Source of the DNA: Leguminivora glycinivorella
Lineage: Eukaryota; Arthropoda; Insecta; Lepidoptera; Tortricidae
Assembly (NCBI RefSeq): GCF_023078275.1
Contig: NC_062973.1
Span: 17,626,456 to 17,690,455 of the forward strand
Direction of reading: 5' to 3'
DNA length: 64,000 nucleotides
Made by a program: the position numbers and the translations under genes. The notes below the pieces were generated by a model. The model was given only the letters and a program-made list of their open reading frames with translations, did not search any database and was not told the DNA's origin. Shown piece after piece: positions 48,101 through 60,100 of the stretch; the first letter of the stretch is position 1, and the number at the start of each line of letters is the position of its first letter.

Positions 48101-51100
48101 TAAGTTCACCACAAAGTTACTGAAGCAAATGCTTTACAGTCATAATTACTGTTTTATTTAAAGCTACTATTATACTTATATCTCAGAGTATTAAATATAA
48201 TATTTAGATACCTATACCACTCACGTTACTCTAGCCTCTGTGCCTACTGTGCCTAAACATTTTACGCACTCATGCCTGATGATGATGATGGGACTCATAT
48301 AAACCTTAAAATCTTAATTTACAATTAAAATAACTACAAACTACTTATACATAAAAAGAAAAATAAAACCACACTAAATGGAATCTAAATCTGACTATTT
48401 ATAGTAGATAATGCCTTAACTTAAAGCATTAAGTGCGCCTTTTTGTACTGCAATATTTTTTTGTTCAATACAGATTATATAAGTATAAAAAAGGTCCTTG
48501 CGGTAGAACCAAAGATGCTGGCTGCGATATCACGCCCTCAGCCTTGAATAATGCTGGGAGCGAATATTCTCACTGACATTTTCATTGACAGCATGGAGCG
48601 TGGAAAACAAATGGAATGCGTTTCCTTTGAGCGGCAATAAGCTGAGCGGCAAATTGCACCAAATTTCGTTACTCCAGCAATATTGTTCGAGTTTTTGCGC
48701 GTTTTTTGTGCAGAGAACATACTTTGTGCGCCAGAAAAATGCAAGCTCTCGTGTGGCACGTACAATTACTCTTTATTAAATTCTGCTTTCAATTTTACTA
48801 TCGCTACACCATCGCTACACATAGGTAATTTTAGTAGTTTTTTTACACAAACTAATTTATATCTAGTGATAGGTATTAAATTTTGATGCAGCACTGATCT
48901 TTAACTGGCACAATCAGGCACATCTCAGTAATAATAAATAATTGAGCCTATACAGTATACTTACCATAGTTTTGGGAACAGACCTCTTCTGACGTGTGAG
49001 ACACCATAACTATTAATAGTTTATTATGTACTTACGAATAGCCAACGATAAAGTTTTTTTCAAAATAAGTAGGGTTATAATTCTTTATAATATGAAACAA
49101 TCACTGACATTGAGTTTTATCAAAGAATGCTATTGATGAATGTGACGTCCTAAGTAGCACAACTTGCAATCTCGCGCGCAAGTGCATTCTTGAAGTTCGA
49201 ACACGCTTCGATGTTTTGACGCTGATCAATACTTTTATAACAAAAAATTGTTTATCTTTTCAGTTGTCAGAAGAGACCACGATCACGAAGGATGAACCGA
49301 GCGACGAGTGGGAGTTCCCTCGGCACCGACTGAGAATCTTCAACATTGTGGGCGAGGGCGCCTTCGGCCAGGTCTGGCGTGCCCAAGCCATCGACATCGA
49401 TGGTAAGTGACCTCAGTCTCAGGGAGACCTAGCGCGCAAGCTTAAAGCCATGCCAGTGTGCGTAGCCGAAAGCCGAATACACAAACGCTCACGATAATAT
49501 CTCTTTCGTATCTATCTATACCTATATCCCTATCGCTCTTGCGTATTAGCGCAACAGAGCTAAACTGCGTTTCTGTCGGCGTCTGGCGTGAAAATGCCAT
49601 TCGGCTAGCAGGCCAGATATGTGCGTGTCCTACAGTTACAGGAGAACGCATGTTGTGGCGTATTATTCGGTGCACCACTGGTACTGCCTTAGCTCGAAAA
49701 CGAGCAATAAGGCACAATGAGGATCGCACTCGTCCGGACTCTCATTTTAGTTTTACTTGTGACAGATGTGGTAGATAATATGATCACGGATTGGATTATA
49801 TAGCCGCAAGCGGCGCTGCCGCTCGATCAATGCTGCTTAAATCATCTGTAATGTACAAGGCCTAATTTTAATGATTTTATTTGTACTTTCTGTTTTAATT
49901 AACTATAATGATGTTGACGATCTTTTAGTGAAAGCCTTTATTTATTTTATAATTGTGCGAAATACTGTGTTCATTTTCTTAAAAAAAATCTATCTATCTA
50001 TTTCTCTAATGATGATGATGCTGATGACTGGTACTGCCTTCACTTAATAGGTTTCTATGTATGTTAAATCTTATGAAGTCAAATCAGTTCTAACTACTAC
50101 GCAGCACTCCAGTTAAATGTCATGAAACTCGTCTGTGATTTTTCGTACCTACTGTGTAAATCAACCCTAAACTCTGTTTCATAATGGCATAGTATTTAAA
50201 TTAAGTATCATTTGTGAATGACAAAACCTATACCCAATACCATGTTATTTATTAAAGTACGAATCAAGTAAGGTAACGGACCCAATCATGGACGGTTTAA
50301 GAAAAATTTTCGCCTCTTTTCGATATTTCACTGATAAATGTAAAAATTCTACCGCTAAGCGTGTTAAATCTTGAATGTCCTATCCTTCTTTTACATTTCA
50401 AGCGTATTGCAGAATGGATACTCCTATTGGTTTCTTCATAGTTAACAAATTAAAAATAGGTGTTTTTTCTCCAATTATGGACGGCAGTTCTCCAGTAATG
50501 GATCCCCCATTATGGACAGTGAAATAAGTTTAAAATTTTACTTTTAAAGCCAACTGATACTCATGAGTCAATATACAATTAGTTTGAGTTATTTTAACAT
50601 AGGATTGTTTCTTGTAAATTTTGGTTTTGTAAATTGTTCCTTGTCCATCATAGGAGGTAGGCAGTTTTTCGGTTCCAGTAATGGACACTCGCAAAATAAC
50701 GCCATTTCTTTATATCTTTGGAGCAACAAACTAGTATGTTTTGTACCTTATCTCATGCTTAATGCAGTAAGTAAAACGCATTCAAGTTTACACCGAGTAT
50801 TATTTTTTTATTATTTTATACATGAACTTAACTCTCTTAGCAACATTACTAAGAATTCGTCTTGATATTTTTTTCAGCAAACTGATGAATTTTATCTTGT
50901 CGCCAAATCCTTCAGAAATAACCGAATTAATTGAAACTTCAAAATGAAACAGCTCTACAACTCTAGTTTATGGTACATAGCTGTCAGTTTTTAACCGTCG
51001 CCTCATATCTCAAGAAGGACGGTTATCAAGTCGTCTGTATGTTTTTTATTTTTTTTAATGTTTGTTCCTCGATATCTCCGTCGTTACTGGACCGATTTTG

Positions 51101-54100
51101 AAAAAAAAAAAAATTTTATTGAATGTATATACATACAGATTGGTCCCATTTTTCTCAGAACCCAGTTCTGATGATGGGATCCTGGAGAAATCGAGGGAAC
51201 TCCTCGAATCTGAAAGGCATACATATGGTGATTTTTGTGTTTTTAAAGGAACAGCATGCATTAAGGTACGGAACAGTGACATTTGGTGCAATGGAACTGC
51301 TGATGATGGCCAGAACGGAACTCTTCAAATCTGAACGGCACGCTTATAGTGACTTTGGTATTTTTATAAGAACAGCATGCACTTTCGTCCAGAACAGTGA
51401 CATTTGGTGCAGTGGAATTGCTGATGATGGTCAGAACCAAACTCCTCAAATCTGAAAGGCACGCTTATAGTGACTTTGGTATTTTTATAAGAACAGCATG
51501 CACTTTCGTCCAGAACAGTGACATTTGGTGCAGTGGAACTGCTGATGATGGCCAGAACCAAACTCCTCAAATCTGAACGGCACGCTTATAGTGACTTTGC
51601 CATTTTTATAAGAACAGCATGCGCTTACGTCTAGAACAGTGACATTTGGTACAGTGGAACTGCTGATGATGGTCAGAACCGAACTCCTCAAATCTGAACG
51701 GCACGCTTATAGTGACTTTGGTATTTTTATAAGAACAGTATGCACTTACGTCCAGAACAGTGACATTTGGTGCAGTGGAACTGCTGATGATAGTCAGGAC
51801 CGTACTCCTCAAATCTGAACGGCACACTCATAGTGACTTTGGTATTTTTGTAAGAAAAGCATGCATTTAAGTTCAGAACAGTGACATTTATTTAGTTATG
51901 TTTGTTAAGCATATTGAGTTTTCAAGTCAAAGTTTGTCAAGCTTCGATGTCTTATAATATAACGTTAAGGTTTGAGGAGTTTCCTCAATTCCTCATGAAT
52001 CCGTCATGAGAAATTGAGGAAACTCCTCAAACCTTAACGTTATACGTATATTCATTTGTGTTGCCATCTAATAATTAAAGTATTAAAAGCAGTTTTAAAA
52101 AATACTTACACATTTCTACATAATCCAACATTCGCAAGTAGCTTTCACCAGAACCCGAAAGGCGACGGTTTTTTTTTCTTAAAAATTATTAGAAACTAAT
52201 TTTAGATACTTATTTTTAAGGATTTGTGTTTTTTTGTCCATAATGGCATCACCGTCCATTATGGGGTACTTCACCTTAGTTTGTTATTGTTATTACAATG
52301 CTGAGCCTTTGTGTGAAGGTGACATTTTTTATTTAAAAGACAAAGGCTGTTGTAAAGTTTCCATAAAACTAAAAATGTTAAATCTCTGCTCAAAACAAAT
52401 GCCAACTTTAATTCAAGTGCCAAAAACTTGTATAGAGAGCACTCTGAATGTGAAGAGCAAAAGTATTAAATGATGATCCTTGTGTTAAAAAAACTGAATC
52501 CAGTAACAATCTACATCTATACGAGTACCATTAATATTCAGTATGAATAGACATACAGTCAGCAGTCTAGCGGCTGTAATCTGTATAGATGTATTTTGAC
52601 AACCGGTCTGGCCTAGTCGGTAGCGACCCTGCCTGCTACGTCGCGGTCCCGGGTTCGAATCCCGGTAAGGGCATTTATTTGTGTGATGAGCAAACATATT
52701 TGTTCCTGAGTCATGGATGTTTTCTATGTATTTAAGTATTATATATATCGTTGTCTGTGTACCCACAACACAAGCCTTCTTGAGCTTACTGTGGGACAGT
52801 CAATCTGTGTAAGAATGTCCTATAATATTTATTTATTTATTTATATTTTAATAAATTACTCATGATTATATTGATGATGCTGACTACGCTAATCTCTGGT
52901 AGATACATAGCTTGTCCGCTTTACGAGATTATAGCCAACCTAATCTTAATCTTGTACTATAAAATAAAGTTCTAGTTAATACCTAATTGGTTCCTTTTCT
53001 TTCTCACTTAGATATCTGGCCTATATGGGAATGCTTAATATAACTCTTATAAGAAGTCACTGCTATATGATGCCGGCCTGTCAATATCTCAAGGGACGTT
53101 TCTTTAAACAAGTATTTTTTCCGGCCAATAATAGTCACTGAACGGACAAATATTCGACATACGAATTAGTATGTTGTATACCTATTAGACATTATTACCA
53201 ACGTGCGTAAGAACGTTTTCACATTGATCCGATATCGGATGTAGGACTAATATCCTATATAATAAGCATGCCATCTTTGTTTATTTTCCTTTGAAATCCT
53301 TCTGACATCCGATATCGGATCGGATAATGTGAAAACGCACTAACGGGGTAGTACTAATTGTCACAAACACACAATTTTATGGTCATGTCAAACATGCTAT
53401 ACTCGTCAAGTCGTCAGCCAATCTGAATCCTAGGCCACTGTAGAACCCTTTCAAAGTAAAAGTGAAACTGACTTCTAGACCAAATAAAGCACGGTTTCAA
53501 TACGACAGGGATCTAGAGTGGCCTAGGATTCTATTTGGTTGGCTGTACCTACACATTATATGCGGCAGCAGTTGAAACTATATTTTGTCTGAATGAGATA
53601 TAATATTTAAAATTAACAACAATATTAGGGGCAGCGTCAGTGCACAAGTTGGGTACCTAATAGTGAATAGATATTATACATTTTTATTTAAGAATTTCTC
53701 TTAAAGCCTCCGCCACACATAAAGCGTTTTGATAGCGTAGCGTCAGCGGAGCGCAATGATAGCGGTGAGCCGGCGGAACGCTGGCGTTCCGCTCGCATTC
53801 CGCTCGCAATCCGCGCTCGCTAGTTCCCGCCGGCGTCCGCTGGGCGCAACGCCAGCGCGTTCGTCGGGCGCACCGCTATCGTTGCGCTCCGCTAACGCTC
53901 CGCTACCGCTCCGCCTACGCTATCAAAACGAGCACGTGTGGCCGAGCTTTTAACCTTTACATTTGGTATCTATCTAAAGCCTGACCAGAAATATGTACCC
54001 ACGTGAAAAATAAAGACAGATAACAGTTAGACATAGGTGTGTATTTACTAAATTACTATTTAATGTTAAATTTAGGGTAAGCATTATTTAGAATTATAGC

Positions 54101-57100
54101 AACTTAAGAACGGTACATAGCTTTGTAAAAAATGAGCGCTGTCTCGCCAACAAACTGCATGAGCAGTTTGGCGAGAAACTATAAAAATGTAAAATGTATG
54201 TTACCTTTAAATAAATAAAAAAAAAAATAAAAATAAAGGGCTCTGTAATATAACATGTGCAAAAAAAACAGAAACAGTTCTTTGAAGAACATCAAGCAGA
54301 TTATACCTCACTTAAAGCCTGACCAGAAATATATGACTACGGGCCATGTTGTGGAATTTCATTAGAACTATTTTCTTCATACTATACTGAACTCTCATCC
54401 CATTCACCAGAATAACAGCGCCCTCCTGACAACAGTCATATATTTCTGTTCTCGCTTTAGTTACCTAGGTTATATGCATGGTTAAAACAAAATAGGCGAG
54501 AGGCTGGCAACCTGTCACTGCACTGTCACAGTTTCGTTTTCTTTCAACCCCTTATATGCCAAGAGTGGCACTGAAGCTTTAGTAGTTTCATGTTTTCGGC
54601 CTACCCCTTTGTGGGATACAGGCGTGATTGTATGTATGTATGTTAAAATAAAATACCAAACATTTTGACGTTCCACTATTTAGCTTTATTAATTATGCGT
54701 TTTATGACCACTAGTTTCATTATACTAGTAACATACTCATAATCATTAGAGAGATGAGAACCTGTAAATTTGAACTGTAATAAAGCAATTTTGGATGCTA
54801 ATAGGTATTGTTTTCCAAGCTGTTATAATAAATATTGGGGGACACCTTACACAGATCAACTTAGCCCCAAACTAAGCAAAGCTTGTACTATGGGTGCTAA
54901 GCGACGATATACATACTTAAATAGATAAATACATACTTACGAGTATAATACATAGAAAACATCCATGACTCAGGAACAAATATCTGTGCTCATCACACAA
55001 ATAAATGCCCTTACCGGGATTCGAACCTGGGACCGCGGCTCAGCAGGCAGGGTCACTACCTACTGAGCCAGACCGGTCGTCGTGTTATTATGCGGATAAA
55101 TCCCGTTACAGCGAGCGTTTTCGAGCTCTACGTTCAAAACGATATTGTAATAAATTATTGCTTGTTCTATTGTGAAGCCAAAGAGGATCGAGTGTATAGA
55201 GAAACTGTCAAAGTAAAATGTGTAGTCACCGTGCATAGACTGCCATCTCCCGACACATAATTAAAACTTTTGAACCTCAGTTTTGGCAATTTAACTCATA
55301 TTCTGAAGTTGGCATATGTGTTAAATTGACAAATATTAATATTAGCAGAGAATCATCATACCATACCGTACATTTTTCTTGATAGTTCCATGCTACATTT
55401 TTTCCCAAAACTAACTATCTACGGAGTTAAATAATAATATGTCTTTGTTGAAGCACTCACTCTTTAAGATAATTAGGTAAATACGAATAAATACTGACAA
55501 CGTTTTCGTACCGCAAGCCTCGCAGTCGATTCAAGAGTTTTCCCGCTTTGAGAGGGAAAGTGGCGTGATTTCAGATTTGAACCTAGTTCAGTTCATTTCA
55601 GGGGCATTTATTTTTATGATGTACACGTGTAGATAATCTGTTCCTAAGTTATGGGTAGTTTCTACATAATATAGTTGTTAGTCCTACACAGTACAGGTTT
55701 TGTTTAGTTTGAAGATGGGTTCATCTGTGTAAAATGTACCTCAATATTAATATATCTTCTCTACAGCTTATAAGACAAAGTCGCCCGCCGCGTCTGTATG
55801 TGTGTGTATGTGTGTTCACGATATAAAATCAAAAACGAATGAGAGGATTTTCATACGGTTCTGATCTATAAATAAAGTGACTCTTGAGGAAGGTTTGGGT
55901 ATATAATTCGTTGAGGTTTTGTTTGAATTGGTTGAAATATGACGATATTTGCTAATTGAGTCGGACCAAAATCCAGCTGGCTGAGAGCTTTAATCGAAAA
56001 CGCTGCCCAAACCGCTTTAGCTAAGTATATCAAAACAATGCATGGCGAAATCGATGTCTCACTTATATAATATGACCACGACCACAAAAAAAAAACCCCG
56101 CGACTTTTACGGATAACTTAGTTACTATCACCATTTTTAGGGTTCCGTACCAAAAAGGTACAACAGGAACCCTTATGGTGCGACTCTGTCCGTCTGTCAC
56201 ATTGTTAAATATCTCGAGAACTGTATATGCTATCGATATGAAATTTGGAATAGTTGTAAACATTGTGAACCTCTACAATTTGAAAGTATTTTTTTTAAAT
56301 TAATTAATATAAATGATAGAAAATGGCCAAAATGAAAGGGGGGCAAACTGAAAATTTCAAGTAACTAGGTCAAGTGGGGTATCGTTAGAAAGAGCTCAAA
56401 TTGTACATATCAAAACTATTTTTTATAATTTTTTGGTTCTGGAAAAAAAATGTTTTTTGAAGAAAAATGTAAAAAAAAATACCGTCCCCCCCCTGATCTC
56501 CGAAGTTTACCAACATAAATTTATGAATTTTTACCAAACATAGCTATTAAAATGAATATTACAGGAAAAATAAAATCGTACACGTATCTTGAAAATGTTT
56601 TTATTTATTTATAAAAAACTTTTCAGATTTACATTTTCAATTTCAACACCCTTGCGGGTGTTTATTGTACCTGTATTTTTTTAACAAAATAACAATGAAA
56701 TTACCTGCCTTCAAATAGAAGCAAACTGGTTAAAATCGGTTCACGCAATAAACAATTATTCCATAAAAATTATCTTCCATACTAACTCGCGCACATTAGT
56801 TCACTCAATTTGCCGATAGATGTCGCTGTACGTTGAACGCTCATTTCCTACATCGCGTTTTTCCTGATATAAATGAGGTCGGTTCAGGAGCGTCCTTGCG
56901 ACATGTCGTAAGTCGTAAACTATTGAAGTCGAATAGTCTTGATTTTATTTGGACGTTGTCTAATAAAAATAAAATTGTATATTAAAATATTACTTGTTAT
57001 GTGGGAAATTGAGTCTTGAGGGATTTAGTCAAATCTGTAGAGTTCTATGAATAACATTTTGATGATTCAACTATTGAAAGTTTGTACGGAACCCTAGGTG

Positions 57101-60100
57101 AGCGAGTCCGACTCGCACTTGACCGGTTTTTTTATATTAATCCCCGTGCGTAGCCGGGGGCGCGGGCCGCTAGTACTTACAAGCTTTTATTCAACTTGCC
57201 TTGTTAGTATGTTAGTTTGGGTCCAAACGTAGAAGCTAAATTTGACCCACTTCCCGGCTTCCGATTGAGCTGAAATTTTGCACACATATGTAAATTACGT
57301 GACAATGCAATAATATGGTATTATGAAACTGATCTGATGATGGAGTAGAAAGGTGGTCATATGAACTCTGTTATGAAACGTCGTATCCCTTTCCAGTAAG
57401 GGCCAGGTTTTTAGAAACGTCTCGGAGAGTAGTAGATTACTGTTGAAAGAAAGGTACAGTGGGCGATAAAAGCTTATGTCAATAATGAAATTGCAAAAAC
57501 CTTATTTTATATTTATCAAACTATACGGCGTTTTAGTTAGGAAAGCACCGTCCGGTATACAACATGTCATAAATACATTAATGCACGATGAATTTGTGAA
57601 ATTATTTAGCAAACACTTTGCCATGCGACATTAGTTTTGCATTTACTTGCAGTTAGTTAAATTCGAGTCACTGTGCATTATGCTCATACCTACTTGTCGC
57701 TTTTATAGTCTGTAGGAAACTCGAATGAATTTACAAGTTAATTTAAAATTGCATATAAGGTACAGAGGATTTTCAACTGAACGAATTTTGTCCATGCTTT
57801 AACACTATAATATTAACTTGAGCTCCATGTGTATTCACTAATGCAAAAATACAGTAATACAGTAATCCAAAAATGGTAAAACATGGAAAAAATCGAGCTG
57901 TTGATATTTACCCTCAATAATGTAATTATACCTACCCTGTACCTGTACCTTGCTTCTAGATTCATATATTAGGCGTATAATTTAAATAAAAGAGAAATGT
58001 TTCGCTTGTGCAGTAATAGGCTAGTTTCACATATTCATATTCATATTCATATATTTATTGATAAAGTTAATTACAAGTCAAGAAAAATGTACATATAATG
58101 GTTTACACTTGTATGTAAATATAAGTTACAAATACATCACTCAAACAGTTTACAATTATATCTATTTATAAACAGGAAATACAATGTCATTTTTTTATCA
58201 ATATCCAATAACACATACAATTAATTTAATACAATATAAAATTCTACAATATTTTTATTATACATATCACTATAAAATCAATTCACATTTCATTTCATGT
58301 TGTAAGACCGTGGATCAATGACACCCGAAAAATTCATCTATGGTGTAGCAAGCTAATTCCAGTAATATTTTTTTGATTTTATTGTAAAATACGATATCGC
58401 TCGGGGCAGCTCTTATCTCGGCAGGCAATGAGTTATACAGTCTGACCCCCAACACGCCAACGGATTTTTTGGCTTTTGCAGTGGTGTGGGCCGGGACCAG
58501 AAGAAGCGTTGCACCGCGTGTGCTTCTGCCCGACTGCTGTTCACGTGTTTTATACGAGCTGATATTTTTTCTTACGTACTTGCACGCTTCCAATATGTAA
58601 ACGCTAGGTAATGTTAGTATTTTGTACTTAATGAATAGGGTATGTGCCGAGTGGTCGAAAGGTTTCCCCGCGATTATTCGTATGGCTCGCTTTTGGAGTT
58701 TGAACACTCGTTCGCGATCCGCAGCCGTCCCCCAAAGATCAACGCCATATATCATTGTCGAGTGAAAGTACCCGTAGTACGCCTTTAGTATATTGTCATT
58801 CGAAAGCGTCGGGGCTAATCTGGACAATGCAAACGCCGCTGAAGATAACCTATCACACATCAGGTCTATGTGAGCTGACCATGTTAGACCAGAGTCAAAC
58901 ATGAAACCCAAGTATTTTGTTTGGTCAACTTGGGGTAATGGGGTGTGATTGAGATATATTTCTAAGTTAGTGTGGCAGTTTCGAAGTTGGAAATTAATTA
59001 AACACGTTTTCTCCACGTTTAAGAGCATACCGTTGGCGCGGAACCTTTGCGATATTTGCGTCATAACATTGGTCAGCTTCAGTGTTAGTGTTTCGGTATC
59101 CTCAGCGTTGACTATTATGCAAGTATCATCTGCGTAGGTCACGTACTCGGCATCAGAGCAGGCAGCCGTGATGTCGTTCACAAGCAATAAAAATAAATAA
59201 TTCCCAATCGTTGATCCTTGGGGCACGGCACACTCTCCTGTGGCTTCTAGACTGGATTTGGAATTAAGGACGTGGGTGCGCTGTACTCGGTTTCTAAGAA
59301 ATGACGCGATTAACTTGTGAAAGTTGCCTCCAATCCCGTAGCACCACATTTTTTGTAGAAGGAGCTGGTGATCCACCATCTCGAAGGCGCGCGACAGGTC
59401 GCAGAAGACAGCTGCGACCTTCCGCCCGCCACCGAGGTGGGCGAGCACCCGCTCCTTCAGGTCGCGCGCCGCGCTCACAGTCGACCGCCCCGCCTGGTAC
59501 GCGTACTGCTGTTTATTAAGGATGTTATTACTCATAAGGTGATCCATGATTCGCTTACTTAGCAGTTTTTCAAAGATCTTGGAGACTATAGGTATAAGTG
59601 CGACAGGCCTAAAATTCTTGAGAACATGCATCTCGCCTTTTCCCTTATAAATAGGTTGAATTTTAATGACCTTGAGGGAGTCAGGATACACACCCTCTAA
59701 AACGCAATTATTAAACAACTTTAATATTAACGATATTACGATAGGTGGGAAGTAGCCTAGTACGTTAGTGGTCATATCGTTGCTATCCCTAGATGGTTTA
59801 CACTTTATCTGTTTTAGTGCTAGGATTATTTCATTAAGTGTAAAAGGCGCAAACTGTAACTCGTCGAGCTCAGCCGGTAAGTATTTTTCAAGATAAGCGA
59901 GCGCATCTCTAGGGCACTGTTTCGGATTGTGGGCATTCGCAGTAGTATAATACCGGTTTAGCGCATGCGCGGCAGCAGTGGCACGCGCCTCGGCGCAGTC
60001 GCCCTCCGACCGGCTAACGAGTACGTCTATCGCACCGCTGCCGCGCCTGTTGTTATTGCACGTCTCGGATGCTATGATACGCCACACACCTCGGTGCATG

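Larger units (their letters stand above)
50270..52272 (+). mobile_element. TAATGGAC-type repeat, split by the satellite element
   Basis: 50270-50992 and 52191-52272 are the two parts of the element seen whole at 26863-27681. GTAACGGACCC and a CCCCATAATGGAC inverse mark the ends. Confidence 0.8.

Noticed and set aside
49458..49778. 106-codon ORF after the glycine-loop exon as an exon extension
   Set aside because: It starts beyond a strong GTAAGT donor, in another frame, and has no kinase sequence; the VAVK strand clearly follows at 62263.
53756..53953. Arg/Ala/Pro-rich 65-codon ORF
   Set aside because: It lies wholly in the GC-rich palindromic element, whose repeated words explain the open frame.
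59301..59519. Plus-strand ORFs at 59301-59562 and 61174-61458
   Set aside because: They are antisense shadows of the LINE coding strand.
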